From Flavobacterium sp. LC2016-12 (GTDB taxonomy: Bacteria; Bacteroidota; Bacteroidia; Flavobacteriales; Flavobacteriaceae), in the NCBI RefSeq assembly GCF_015351595.1, contig NZ_JADKPT010000002.1, positions 372,001-436,000 of the forward strand: 64,000 bases of DNA. Direction: 5' to 3'. Shown here piece after piece: positions 36,542 to 44,560 of the stretch. The notes beneath the pieces are model-generated. The model ran no database searches, was not told where the DNA came from, and saw only the letters and a list, made by a program, of their open reading frames with translations. A program made the translations under genes and the position numbers. The first letter of the stretch is position 1; every line of letters begins with the position of its first letter.

Positions 36542-36612
36542 AGGCATCGTCCGGATTCGAACCGGAGTAGGAGCTTTTGCAGAGCCCAGCCTAGCCGCTC
36601 GGCCACGACGCC
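36542..36612 (-). tRNA. tRNA-Cys (anticodon GCA)
   Basis: 71 bases on the minus strand. The acceptor GGCGTCG pairs with CGATGCC (one G-U), the D arm is GCC...GGC, the anticodon stem-loop is GGGCT-CTGCAAA-AGCTC with GCA in positions 34-36, and the T arm is TCCGG-TTCGAAT-CCGGA. The discriminator base is U, as expected for tRNA-Cys. CCA is not encoded. Partial copies of its 3' end lie just downstream. Confidence 0.96.
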
Positions 36613-36707
36613 ATTGCTTGAACGGATGGCAAAAGTAACTAAAATCTTTAAAATTCAAAACTTTAAAAGTAACTATTTTAAAAAATTAGTTTTTATGCGT
36701 GAAAAAA

Positions 36708-37067
36708 TTACTTTCTAATTTCGGTCATTTTTATAGTAACTGATTCAACATCACCACCAATAGGAGGATTTATTTTAGAAACCCAAACTGTTGTTTTTTC
36801 TATCATTTCTATTTCAGCAAGTACACGAATATTGATTCTTTTAGCAACATGTTCTAATAAATGCGAACGAATTGCCATTTCTTCAGTAACAATTTTGTTC
36901 AAATGTACATAATCAACAGTGTCAAGAAGATGATCTGTTTGTGCTGATTGCTGTAAATTGGCTTTAATTTTTAGATCAACAGTATAGTCTGATCCAATTT
37001 TTCCTTCTTCAATTAAACATCCATGGTAGGAAAAAGTGCGGATGTTTTTTAGTTTTATAACTCCCAT
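36708..37067 (-). CDS. folB: Dihydroneopterin aldolase
   Basis: 119 residues. It cleaves dihydroneopterin to 6-hydroxymethyl-dihydropterin in folate synthesis. It matches the family through IKLKNIRTFSYHGCLIEEGK near the start, DTVDYVHLNKIV and HLLEHVAKRI, with the active-site Tyr/Lys region seen in VWVSKINPPIGG. Divergent from glnS; the gap holds the glnS promoter box and CCTGAAACC repeats. Confidence 0.92.
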   Translation of the reverse strand: MGVIKLKNIRTFSYHGCLIEEGKIGSDYTVDLKIKANLQQSAQTDHLLDTVDYVHLNKIVTEEMAIRSHLLEHVAKRINIRVLAEIEMIEKTTVWVSKINPPIGGDVESVTIKMTEIRK

Positions 37068-37147
37068 TTTCTTGTTGTTTAAGGTTTAAAGTTTCACGTT
37101 TAACGCCACTTAAGTAACTTTAAACCTGAAACCTGAAACCTTTTTTT

Positions 37148-37155
37148 TATCTTTG
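37148..37155 (+). promoter_or_regulatory. Probable -7 box of glnS
   Basis: TATCTTTG matches TAnnTTTG and lies 20 bp before the ATG at 37175. The region upstream (37118-37142) is CCTGAAACC-type repeat and no clear -33 TTG is seen. Confidence 0.5.
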
Positions 37156-37174
37156 CTAAAATTACTATAAAATA

Positions 37175-39292
37175 ATGGCATCAGAAGAGAAATCACTCAA
37201 TTTTATTGAACAAATCATAGAGGAAGATTTAAAATCAGGTCTTTCACAAACTAAACTTCATTTTCGTTTTCCACCAGAACCAAACGGTTATTTACACATC
37301 GGACACGCTAGTTCTATTGCTTTAAATTTTGGTTTAGGACTTGATTATCAGTCTCCTGTAAATTTACGTTTTGACGATACAAATCCAGAAAAAGAAGAGC
37401 AGGAATTTGTTGACGCTATTAAAAAAGACGTGGAATGGCTAGGCTATACCTGGGCAGAAGAACGTTATGCTTCTGATTATTTTCAACAATTGTACGATTG
37501 GGCCGTTTTATTAATTAAAAAAGATAAAGCGTATGTTGATAGTCAGTCTTCTGAAGATATGGCGATTCAAAAAGGAACTCCTTCTACTGTTGGAACAGAT
37601 AGTCCGTACAGAAATCGTTCTGTTGAAGAAAATTTAGATTTATTCGAAAGAATGAAAAACGGTGAATTTGAGGCTGGAACTCATATTCTTCGTGCGAAAA
37701 TAGACATGAAATCTACCAATATGCTGATGCGTGATCCTATCATGTACAGGATTTTGCACAGACATCATCATAGAACAGGAGACGATTGGAAAATTTATCC
37801 AATGTACGATTGGGCACACGGACAAAGTGATTATTTAGAAGAAATCTCACACTCCTTTTGTACACTTGAATTCTTGCCTCACCGTGAATTATACGATTGG
37901 TTTTTAGACCAGATTATTGATGAAAATCAGATTCGTCCAAAGCAAAGAGAATTTGCAAGACGTAACTTATCACATACTGTTGTTAGTAAAAGAAAATTAC
38001 AGCAACTAGTTAAAGAAAAGCATGTTAACGGTTGGGATGATCCTAGAATGTCAACTATTTCCGGATTAAGAAGACGTGGTTATACTGCTGCTTCATTGCG
38101 TAATTTTGCGAATACAATTGGTATTGCAAAACGTGATAATTTAATCAATGTATCAGTTTTAGAATTCTGTATTCGTGAAGATTTGAACAAAATTGCACCT
38201 CGTGTAATGGCTGTTTTAGATCCTGTAAAATTGGTAATTACAAATTATCCTGCAGGAAAAGAGGAGTGGTTGGAAGCAGAGAATAATCAGGAAGATGAGA
38301 ATGCTGGTTTCAGAAAAGTGCCTTTTTCTCGTGAATTGTACATTGAAAGAGAAGACTTTTTAGAAGAAGCTTCGGCAAAGTTTTTCCGTTTGACTTTAGG
38401 AAAAGAAGTACGTCTTAAAAATGCATATATCATTAAAGGAGAAAGTGTTATAAAAGATTCGGCAGGAAATATTACAGAAATTCATGTTACTTATGATACC
38501 GATTCTTTAAGCGGAAGCGGAACAGAAGCAAGTCAAAGAAAAGTATCTGGAACTCTGCATTGGGTTTCTATTCAGCATGCCGTTGAAGCAGAAGTTCGTA
38601 TGTACGATCGTTTGTTTACAGATGAAGCGCCGGACAGTTATAAAGAGAAAAATTTCTTAGATTTTGTCAATCCAAATTCATTAGAAATCATCAAAGGATT
38701 TGTAGAACCAAGTTTGGCAACTGCTCAAAATGAAGATAAATTTCAATTTCAACGTTTAGGTTATTTTACTGTTGATAAAGATTCAACTGCTTCAAAATTA
38801 GTATTTAACAAAACTGTTGGCTTGAAAGATGCCTGGGAAGAAAAAGGTAAAAAGGAAGAAAATAGTATCAATAATTCTTTAAAAGATATTAATAAATATT
38901 TTAAAGTTGAAACTAAGCCGGAACGTATTGCAATTGAAAGTGCAATAGGGGAGAGCATCAAAAATGTTTCAAGTTTTTCATTGTTACAAAATTCATTAAA
39001 GAAAAATATTAACAATAATAAGGCTTCGTTGTTATTTGCTCAGTTTATTTTGAAATATTCTCATTTGAAATCTGCTGATTTTGAAGAAGAGGATATCAAA
39101 AAATTATATACAATGTCATTAAGAAGTGAATCAACTTATGTTCGATCAAAAGCACTTTTGAATTTAAGAGATTTAGAAAATCAAAGTTTAAAAAGTCAGT
39201 TTGAAGATGAAATTTTAAAATTATATTCAAATCCTCCAAAAAATGCTTCAGAGAGAGAAATTGAAATTCTTTCTGAAATGGTAAAGAAATAA
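37175..39292 (+). CDS. glnS: Glutamine--tRNA ligase with C-terminal YqeY-like extension
   Basis: 705 residues. HIGH-type motif PNGYLHIGHASS and KMSKS-type motif VVSKRKL identify class I, and FRFPPEPNGYLHIGH and NLRFDDTNPEKEE identify GlnRS against GluRS. The catalytic plus anticodon-binding parts end near residue 560. The remaining about 145 residues (LKDAWEEKGKKEE then ESIKNVSSFSLLQNSLKKN) look like an additional helical domain, probably the GatB/YqeY-like or similar extension seen in other long GlnRS. Compared with E. coli GlnS (554 residues) it is clearly extended. Confidence 0.94.
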   Translation: MASEEKSLNFIEQIIEEDLKSGLSQTKLHFRFPPEPNGYLHIGHASSIALNFGLGLDYQSPVNLRFDDTNPEKEEQEFVDAIKKDVEWLGYTWAEERYASDYFQQLYDWAVLLIKKDKAYVDSQSSEDMAIQKGTPSTVGTDSPYRNRSVEENLDLFERMKNGEFEAGTHILRAKIDMKSTNMLMRDPIMYRILHRHHHRTGDDWKIYPMYDWAHGQSDYLEEISHSFCTLEFLPHRELYDWFLDQIIDENQIRPKQREFARRNLSHTVVSKRKLQQLVKEKHVNGWDDPRMSTISGLRRRGYTAASLRNFANTIGIAKRDNLINVSVLEFCIREDLNKIAPRVMAVLDPVKLVITNYPAGKEEWLEAENNQEDENAGFRKVPFSRELYIEREDFLEEASAKFFRLTLGKEVRLKNAYIIKGESVIKDSAGNITEIHVTYDTDSLSGSGTEASQRKVSGTLHWVSIQHAVEAEVRMYDRLFTDEAPDSYKEKNFLDFVNPNSLEIIKGFVEPSLATAQNEDKFQFQRLGYFTVDKDSTASKLVFNKTVGLKDAWEEKGKKEENSINNSLKDINKYFKVETKPERIAIESAIGESIKNVSSFSLLQNSLKKNINNNKASLLFAQFILKYSHLKSADFEEEDIKKLYTMSLRSESTYVRSKALLNLRDLENQSLKSQFEDEILKLYSNPPKNASEREIEILSEMVKK

Positions 39293-39311
39293 CATCATTA
39301 AAATCTATTGA

Positions 39312-39337
39312 AAAGCGCTTTTTATAAGCGCTTTTTT
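39312..39337 (+). terminator. Terminator of glnS
   Basis: AAAGCGCTT (39312-39320) and AAGCGCTTT (39326-39334) form a stem with a short loop, followed by a T run to 39337. It begins 20 bp after the glnS stop. Confidence 0.88.
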
Positions 39338-39388
39338 TATTATTTATATTTTCTATTTAAAATTAAATTTTTATAAATATTTTATATT

Positions 39389-39876
39389 AAAAATGACTTA
39401 TATAAATTGCTTTTAAACGCTTTTTTTTACTTCTTCCGATACAGAATTCATCTTTTAAAAAACAATTAAAATAAGCGTCTCATTTTAGTTTTAGGTCTCA
39501 TTTTGGTCTTCTTTAGAGCTTATTAACAACAGAATGTTTATAAAGTTGCTATTTTCAATCTTCTTTTAAAAAAGCTGTGAATTTTGACAAAATTAAAAAG
39601 TAAATTTTATTATATCAATTTTAACAATCAATAATTCTAATTTAGAAGTTTATAATTATTATATATAAAAACTATCAAAATTAATGTTTTAATAGATAAT
39701 TTAGAGTAAAAGTGACCTTCATAATTTAATTTTAAGGCCTTTTTTTACTTCTTCCATCTCGTAACTCATCTTTTGAATAATTGTTGATTTTTAAGCTTTA
39801 TTTAAGTTTTAGACATCATTTTTGTGAGTTTAACGGGTTATTAACATACAATTGTTTATAAAGTTGCTATTTTTAT
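39389..39876. repeat. Degenerate 167-bp direct duplication in a long gene-free region
   Basis: Unit 1 is 39389-39555 and unit 2 is 39708-39876, about 319 bp apart. Conserved blocks in the same order are TTTTTTTACTTCTTCC, CATCTTTT, AAGTTTTAG, TTATTAACA and TTTATAAAGTTGCTATTTT, with diverged DNA between. The gap 39338-40174 has no convincing gene. Conserved blocks with free spacers suggest protein-binding sites or a small RNA, or relics of a duplicated regulatory region. Confidence 0.8.
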
Positions 39877-40174
39877 CCAAAGGTCAAATCTTAAATTTTT
39901 TAATTTTAAAAATGACACTTGAGGAATCAAATCTGAGTTTATCTGAAAATTCAAAAATTACGTTTTTTGTTTTTAGATTTTATTCTAAGTCTGCATTCCG
40001 AAAATTGGTTTTATGGTCAATTCTAATTGTGTTTGTGTTTTGATAATACTTCAGTAAAAGTATTTTTCGATTCATTTCATAATTTTCAAATTTCATGAAA
40101 TTGGTTTTGTGATTTATAAATTTTGATTTTCATTTTTGATCAAAGAAATTTTTTAATCCTTAAATTTAATTATC

Positions 40175-40651
40175 ATGAAAAATGTATTTTTTACTCTGGC
40201 TATTTTATTTGCAAACATTGCAATTTCTCAAACACATCAAATCTCAAAACATAATGGAGAAGAATTGGATGTTAATTTTATCAAACATGAAAATGATTTA
40301 ATTCATTATTCTTTTAACGGAAGCTCGGAAGAACATAAAATTACGAAGTACGCTGTTTCAAAAATTACCAATAAACAAACGAATCAAACTAAAAAAATAT
40401 CTGATAGAGTAGTAGTAGATTCAAAATCAGATTACAAAATGGTAACTGTTTTGCCTCAGGAAAAGACAATAGGTTTAAAACAAGCCGCTAATTTTTCAGG
40501 AATATCGACGAAGACAAAAGGAGAGCCGCCAATTGCAAATCAAAACCAAACTGCTTTAAGGATCAAAACGCAGTCAGCTACAAAAGGTTATCCGTTTGTA
40601 AGCATAGTTGAAAATGATGGTAAATACGAAGCAGTAGCTTACATGTATTAA
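40175..40651 (+). CDS. Small secreted protein of unknown function
   Basis: 158 residues with a signal peptide (MKNVFFTLAILFANIAISQ). The mature start is HNGEELDVNFIKHENDLIHY with later SSEEHKITKYAVSKI, a beta-strand pattern seen in other Bacteroidota periplasmic proteins of unknown role. The middle is Lys/Thr-rich and low-complexity. No family assignment is safe. It follows the long repeat-containing region and is not linked to its neighbours. Confidence 0.65.
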   Translation: MKNVFFTLAILFANIAISQTHQISKHNGEELDVNFIKHENDLIHYSFNGSSEEHKITKYAVSKITNKQTNQTKKISDRVVVDSKSDYKMVTVLPQEKTIGLKQAANFSGISTKTKGEPPIANQNQTALRIKTQSATKGYPFVSIVENDGKYEAVAYMY

Positions 40652-40742
40652 TTGTATTGTTAAATTATAGTAAATATCATTTAATCAATATTTTATATTT
40701 CAAAAAAGCAGTACCTTTATTAATCATTTAAATTTTAATATT

Positions 40743-41069
40743 ATGTCAAAGAACTTAAATACTATTGCGGCAATATTAGCTGGCGCCGCTGCAGGTGCGG
40801 CAATTGGAATTTTATTTGCTCCGGATAAAGGATCAAAAACCCGAGCGAAATTGAAAGAAGGTATAGATGATGCAGCACATAATTTGAAAGATTCATTATC
40901 AGCAAGTTCTGAAGTTCTTCGTGAAAAATTCACTGGTGCTACTAAAGGCCTTGATGGTACATTTGATGAATTGCTTTCGAATGTAAGTCATAAAACAGAA
41001 GAGGTAATTACGTTTTTAGAATCTAAACTAGCTGATTTAAAAGCACAGAACGCTAAACTTCAAAAATAA
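40743..41069 (+). CDS. YtxH domain protein
   Basis: 108 residues. The N-terminal hydrophobic segment (IAAILAGAAAGAAIGILFA) is followed by PDKGSKTRAKLKEGIDD, the typical YtxH signature, and then by an amphipathic helical region (LREKFTGATKGLDGTFDEL). It is predicted to sit in the inner membrane with a short tail. YtxH proteins are general stress-related; the exact function is unknown. It is the first gene of a three-gene set with a holin-like protein and an 84-residue protein. Confidence 0.88.
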   Translation: MSKNLNTIAAILAGAAAGAAIGILFAPDKGSKTRAKLKEGIDDAAHNLKDSLSASSEVLREKFTGATKGLDGTFDELLSNVSHKTEEVITFLESKLADLKAQNAKLQK

Positions 41070-41076
41070 TAAATAC

Positions 41077-41130
41077 AAGAAGCACAAATTTTGATTACTT
41101 TTAAAAGTAATTTTTTGTGCTTCTTTTTTT
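41077..41130 (+). terminator. Long hairpin between YtxH and the holin-like gene
   Basis: AAGAAGCACAAA and TTTTGTGCTTCTT form a stem around an inner hairpin (TTACTTTTAAAAGTAA), followed by a T run. It may give partial termination before the next gene. Confidence 0.82.
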
Positions 41131-41147
41131 AAATTTAAACTACAATT

Positions 41148-41498
41148 ATGGCTTTTGAGGAGTTAAAAGAAAATACTGAAAACATTCAGGATCAGGCTAA
41201 AGTTTATTTAGACAGTCATTTAGCGTATTACAAACTTTGGGGATTTAAGGTTGCGATGAAATCGACTACTTTAATTTTCAAGTTTACTCTAATTTTATTG
41301 TGTTTTAGTATGGTTTTACTTTTTGGATCTTTTGCGGCAGCTTACGCTTTTGGAGCATTATTCGAAAGTACAGCGCTTGGATTTTTAGCAGTAGGAGGGA
41401 TCTATCTTTTGTTTACCATTTTACTTTTCTTTATTAAAGATAAGTTTGTGGAAGGTCCAATTTTAGAAAAATTCTCAGAAATCTTTTTTAACGACTAA
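41148..41498 (+). CDS. Phage-holin-like membrane protein
   Basis: 116 residues: a charged N-terminal helix (NIQDQAKVYLDSHLAYYKLW), two membrane helices (FKFTLILLCFSMVLLFGS and LGFLAVGGIYLLFTILLFF), and a basic C-terminal tail. This matches the phage_holin_3_6-type family common beside YtxH genes. The phage name is inherited; here it is likely an envelope stress protein. It ends four bases before the next start. Confidence 0.78.
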   Translation: MAFEELKENTENIQDQAKVYLDSHLAYYKLWGFKVAMKSTTLIFKFTLILLCFSMVLLFGSFAAAYAFGALFESTALGFLAVGGIYLLFTILLFFIKDKFVEGPILEKFSEIFFND

Positions 41499-41501
41499 TT
41501 T

Positions 41502-41756
41502 ATGGAACCAAAAAAATACGCATCATACGCTGAAATCGAAAGAGATTTGGAAATTCTGAAATTAGAAAAGGAGATTAATTATCAGAAATTGGTCTTAAGT
41601 TTTCAGAGAACCAAAGAAGGAATTACACCGCAGAAAATTGTTAATGGATTCTTTTCTTCTTATAAAGATTATTTCTCCAACAACTATCCTAAGATTTTGC
41701 AATCCATTTTACCACATATTATCAGTTGGTTATTTAATAAAAAAAGAGGCAATTAA
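41502..41756 (+). CDS. Small helical protein of the YtxH/holin cassette
   Basis: 84 residues, MEPKKYASYAEIERDLEILK, charged at the N-terminus with a hydrophobic C-terminal helix (ILQSILPHIISWLF). It lies 3 bp after the holin-like gene, so it is in the same unit. I think it belongs to a small flavobacterial DUF family (possibly DUF6327), but am not sure. The stop codon lies inside the hairpin terminator. Confidence 0.7.
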   Translation: MEPKKYASYAEIERDLEILKLEKEINYQKLVLSFQRTKEGITPQKIVNGFFSSYKDYFSNNYPKILQSILPHIISWLFNKKRGN

Positions 41757-41767
41757 GCCTCTTTTTT
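41741..41767. terminator. Terminator overlapping the stop codon, shared by convergent genes
   Basis: AAAAAGAGGC (41741-41750) and GCCTCTTTTT (41757-41766) form a perfect 10-bp stem with the stop codon in the loop. It serves the cassette and probably the SPFH gene on the other strand. Confidence 0.92.
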
Positions 41768-41774
41768 ATTTGTA

Positions 41775-42761
41775 TTATTCTTTTATCTCGGGTTGAATAT
41801 CATCTTCATAACCAGATTGAAGTGGTTCAATCTTTTTAGGTTTTTCTAATTTTTTATTGTTTTTCTTCATCATTTCTCCAACCTGATTCGATGCTGAGAA
41901 CGATGCAACCATATTATTCAGCATATCACTTCCGGCCTGTGGAGAATTCGGTAACAAAATTAAATTTGAATTGGCGTCTGCACCAATTGCTTGTAATGTA
42001 TCATAGTGCTGTGTAACTACAATTAATGCCGAAGCTTCTTGTGAATTGATTCCCACACTGTTCAAAACTTCAACACTTTCTACTAAACCTCTTGCAATTT
42101 CACGACGCTGATCTGCAATACCTTGACCTTGTAAACGTTTACTTTCAGCTTCTGCTTTTGCTTTTGCAACAATTCTGATTCTTGAACTTTCAGCTTCAAA
42201 TTCGGCAGCCGTTTTTTCTCTGTCAGCAGCGTTAATTCTGTTCATAGCATTTTTTACTTGAATGTCTGGGTCAATATCGGTTACCAAAGTATTGATAATA
42301 TCATAACCGTAAGTGGTCATAGCTTCGTTCAATTCTCTTTTTACTGCAATGGCGATATCATCTTTTCTTTCAAAAACATCGTCTAATTTTAGTTTAGGAA
42401 CTTCGGCACGAACGACATCAAATACATAAGCGGTAATCTGATCGTGTGGATATTCCAGTTTATAAAAAGCATCGTATACTTTTTCCTGAATCACTTTAAA
42501 CTGAACCGAAACTTTCATTTTGATAAAAACGTTGTCTTTGGTTTTTGTCTCAATGATAACATCTAACTGTTGAATTTTAAGATTTACACGTCCGGCAATT
42601 CTGTCGACGATCGGAATTTTAAGTTGTAAACCTGAATTTCTTACGCTTAAAAATTTACCAAATCTTTCGATTACAACAGACGATTGTTGTTTCACGGTAA
42701 AAAAAGAAGACATAAAAATAAAGAATCCGAAGACTAAAAGGATAATTAATGCTGTGTTCAT
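41775..42761 (-). CDS. SPFH/band 7 membrane protein
   Basis: 328 residues with one N-terminal membrane helix (ALIILLVFGFFIFMSSFF), then the SPFH domain: VKQQSSVVIERFGKF, DVIIETKTKDNVFIKMKVSV and YDIINTLVTDIDPD. A coiled coil follows (EAESSRIRIVAKAKAEAESK). It resembles QmcA/HflK-type proteins that form ring-like membrane scaffolds. It lies 130 bp downstream of gltX, with gltX's terminator between them. The C-terminal tail is charged. Confidence 0.9.
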   Translation of the reverse strand: MNTALIILLVFGFFIFMSSFFTVKQQSSVVIERFGKFLSVRNSGLQLKIPIVDRIAGRVNLKIQQLDVIIETKTKDNVFIKMKVSVQFKVIQEKVYDAFYKLEYPHDQITAYVFDVVRAEVPKLKLDDVFERKDDIAIAVKRELNEAMTTYGYDIINTLVTDIDPDIQVKNAMNRINAADREKTAAEFEAESSRIRIVAKAKAEAESKRLQGQGIADQRREIARGLVESVEVLNSVGINSQEASALIVVTQHYDTLQAIGADANSNLILLPNSPQAGSDMLNNMVASFSASNQVGEMMKKNNKKLEKPKKIEPLQSGYEDDIQPEIKE

Positions 42762-42835
42762 GGTGATATTGTTTAGTTTTTATGATTGGGTAAATTACGA
42801 ATATTCTTCCAATTTAAATTTTTTAGACATTAAAA

Positions 42836-42873
42836 AAACGCTAAGAACATTTAATAGATGTTTCTTAGCGTTT
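42836..42873 (-). terminator. Terminator of gltX
   Basis: Arms AAACGCTAAGAaCAT and ATGTTTCTTAGCGTTT (with one bulge) lie just after the gltX stop on the minus strand and run into T residues. Confidence 0.88.
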
Positions 42874-42893
42874 GATATTTAAAGTATACTTAT

Positions 42894-44399
42894 TTATAAA
42901 GTACTTATGGCTTTCTGAATTCTCGAAATAGTTTCTTCTTTTCCGATGATTTCAACAATGTCAAATAGGTGAGGACCTTTAAGAGCTCCAACCAAACTTA
43001 AACGGAAAGGCTGCATTACTTTACCCATTCCAATTTCGTTTTTAGTTAACCAATCTTTTACGATGGCTTCAATATTTGCGGAGTCAAATCCATCAATATA
43101 TTCAAGAGTCGAAATCAATTCCTGCATTAAAGCCGGAGTTTCTTCCTTCCAGTTTTTGCTTGCTTTTTCATCATAAGAGGTTGGAGCCTGGAAAAAGAAA
43201 TCAGTTAAATCCCAAAATTCAGAAACAAAATGCGCTCTTTCTTTAATCAAGGAAACAATTCTTGTAACGTCATATTTAGAAACATCAACACCTTTTTCAA
43301 CTAAAAAAGGAGTGAAGTCTTTCGCTAAATCAGCATCATTTTGTTTGATTAAATATTGGTGATTGAACCATTTGTTTTTCTCAGGATCAAATTTTGCTCC
43401 CGATTTATGAACTCTGTTCAGGTCAAATGCTTCAACTAATTCTTCTAAAGAAAATAATTCTTTATCAGTTCCGTCATTCCAACCTAACAAAGCAAGGAAG
43501 TTGATAACAGCTTCAGGGAAAAATCCTTTCTCTCTGTAACCAGATGAAATGCCTTCTTCGGTTTTCCATTCTAATGGAAACACAGGAAATCCTAATTTGT
43601 CTCCATCTCTTTTTGATAATTTTCCGTTTCCAACCGGTTTTAGAATCAAAGGTAAATGTGCAAATTCCGGAGCATCCCAACCAAAAGCTCTGTATAATAA
43701 AACGTGAAGCGGCATCGATGGCAACCATTCTTCTCCACGAATTACGTGTGAAGTTTCCATCAAATGATCATCAACAATATTAGCCAAATGGTAGGTTGGC
43801 ATACCATCACTTTTAAATAATACTTTATCATCAAGTAAATTCGTTTCAAATTTTACATCGCCACGAATGATATCTTTTAAATGTAAAGTTTCATTAACCG
43901 GAGTTTTAAAACGGATTACATAATGCTCTCCATTAGCAATTCTTTTAGCAACTTCTTCAGCACAAATCACCAAAGATGTATCTAACTTTTCACGATTGTG
44001 ATGGTTGTAAATAAATGTTTTTCCTTCTGCTTCGTGCTGTTTTCTATGTGCATCTAAAGCTTCCGGAGTATCAAAAGCATAATACGCCCAACCCGAATTG
44101 ATCAATTGATCAGCATAAGATTGGTATAAATCTTTACGATCACTTTGTCTGTACGGACCAAATTTTTCATTTTTACCAACGGTTTCTTCAGGAGCAATTC
44201 CTAACCATTCTAATGCTTCCATAATATAAGCTTCAGCACCAGGAACAAAACGAGTCTGATCTGTATCTTCAATTCTTAAATAGAAAACACCATTGTTTTT
44301 TTTGGCAAATAAATAATTAAATAGGGCAGTACGAACTCCGCCAATATGTAAAGGTCCTGTTGGACTTGGTGCAAAACGCACGCGAACTTGCTTTGACAT
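42894..44399 (-). CDS. gltX: Glutamate--tRNA ligase
   Basis: 501 residues, a class I synthetase charging tRNA-Glu. The HIGH-type motif is PTGPLHIGGVRTALFNYL, the KMSKS-type motif is KLSKRDGD, and IRIEDTDQTRF-like LRIEDTDQTRF is the ATP-site segment. Length is normal. It is upstream of the SPFH gene and divergent from the DUF4175 gene. A promoter with a TATCTTTG box lies upstream. Confidence 0.96.
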   Translation of the reverse strand: MSKQVRVRFAPSPTGPLHIGGVRTALFNYLFAKKNNGVFYLRIEDTDQTRFVPGAEAYIMEALEWLGIAPEETVGKNEKFGPYRQSDRKDLYQSYADQLINSGWAYYAFDTPEALDAHRKQHEAEGKTFIYNHHNREKLDTSLVICAEEVAKRIANGEHYVIRFKTPVNETLHLKDIIRGDVKFETNLLDDKVLFKSDGMPTYHLANIVDDHLMETSHVIRGEEWLPSMPLHVLLYRAFGWDAPEFAHLPLILKPVGNGKLSKRDGDKLGFPVFPLEWKTEEGISSGYREKGFFPEAVINFLALLGWNDGTDKELFSLEELVEAFDLNRVHKSGAKFDPEKNKWFNHQYLIKQNDADLAKDFTPFLVEKGVDVSKYDVTRIVSLIKERAHFVSEFWDLTDFFFQAPTSYDEKASKNWKEETPALMQELISTLEYIDGFDSANIEAIVKDWLTKNEIGMGKVMQPFRLSLVGALKGPHLFDIVEIIGKEETISRIQKAISTL

Positions 44400-44416
44400 T
44401 TGTTTAAATTTTGATG

Positions 44417-44444
44417 CAAAGATACAACTTTACTTAAATTCCAA
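44417..44444 (-). promoter_or_regulatory. gltX promoter (TTG, 17 bp, TATCTTTG)
   Basis: On the minus strand, TTG at 44442-44444 and TATCTTTG at 44417-44424 are separated by 17 bases, which fits the Bacteroidota promoter pattern. The TATCTTTG box ends 17 bp before the gltX start codon. Confidence 0.7.
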
Positions 44445-44450
44445 TTTTTT

Positions 44451-44495
44451 AAATTCCAAATTCCAAGATGCTGTTCAAGTTGGAATTTGGAATTT
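44451..44495. repeat. AAATTCC-type hairpin repeat in the gltX/DUF4175 divergent region
   Basis: AAATTCCAAATTCCAA (44451-44466) pairs perfectly with 44480-44495. Same family as 5076 and 5738, but here between divergent starts, so it is unlikely to be a terminator. Confidence 0.85.
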
Positions 44496-44560
44496 ATTTT
44501 TTGGAATTTGAATAACTATAATTACTACTTTTATAGGTTATAATCAAAAGAGATTTTATT

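Noticed and set aside
39852..40043. 63-residue plus-strand frame after the duplicated region
   Set aside because: AT-rich composition, no clear start, and it begins inside the second repeat unit; a small membrane protein from 39912 cannot be excluded but is not supported.
41148..41498. True phage holin
   Set aside because: No lysin or phage genes nearby; the association with YtxH suggests an envelope protein.
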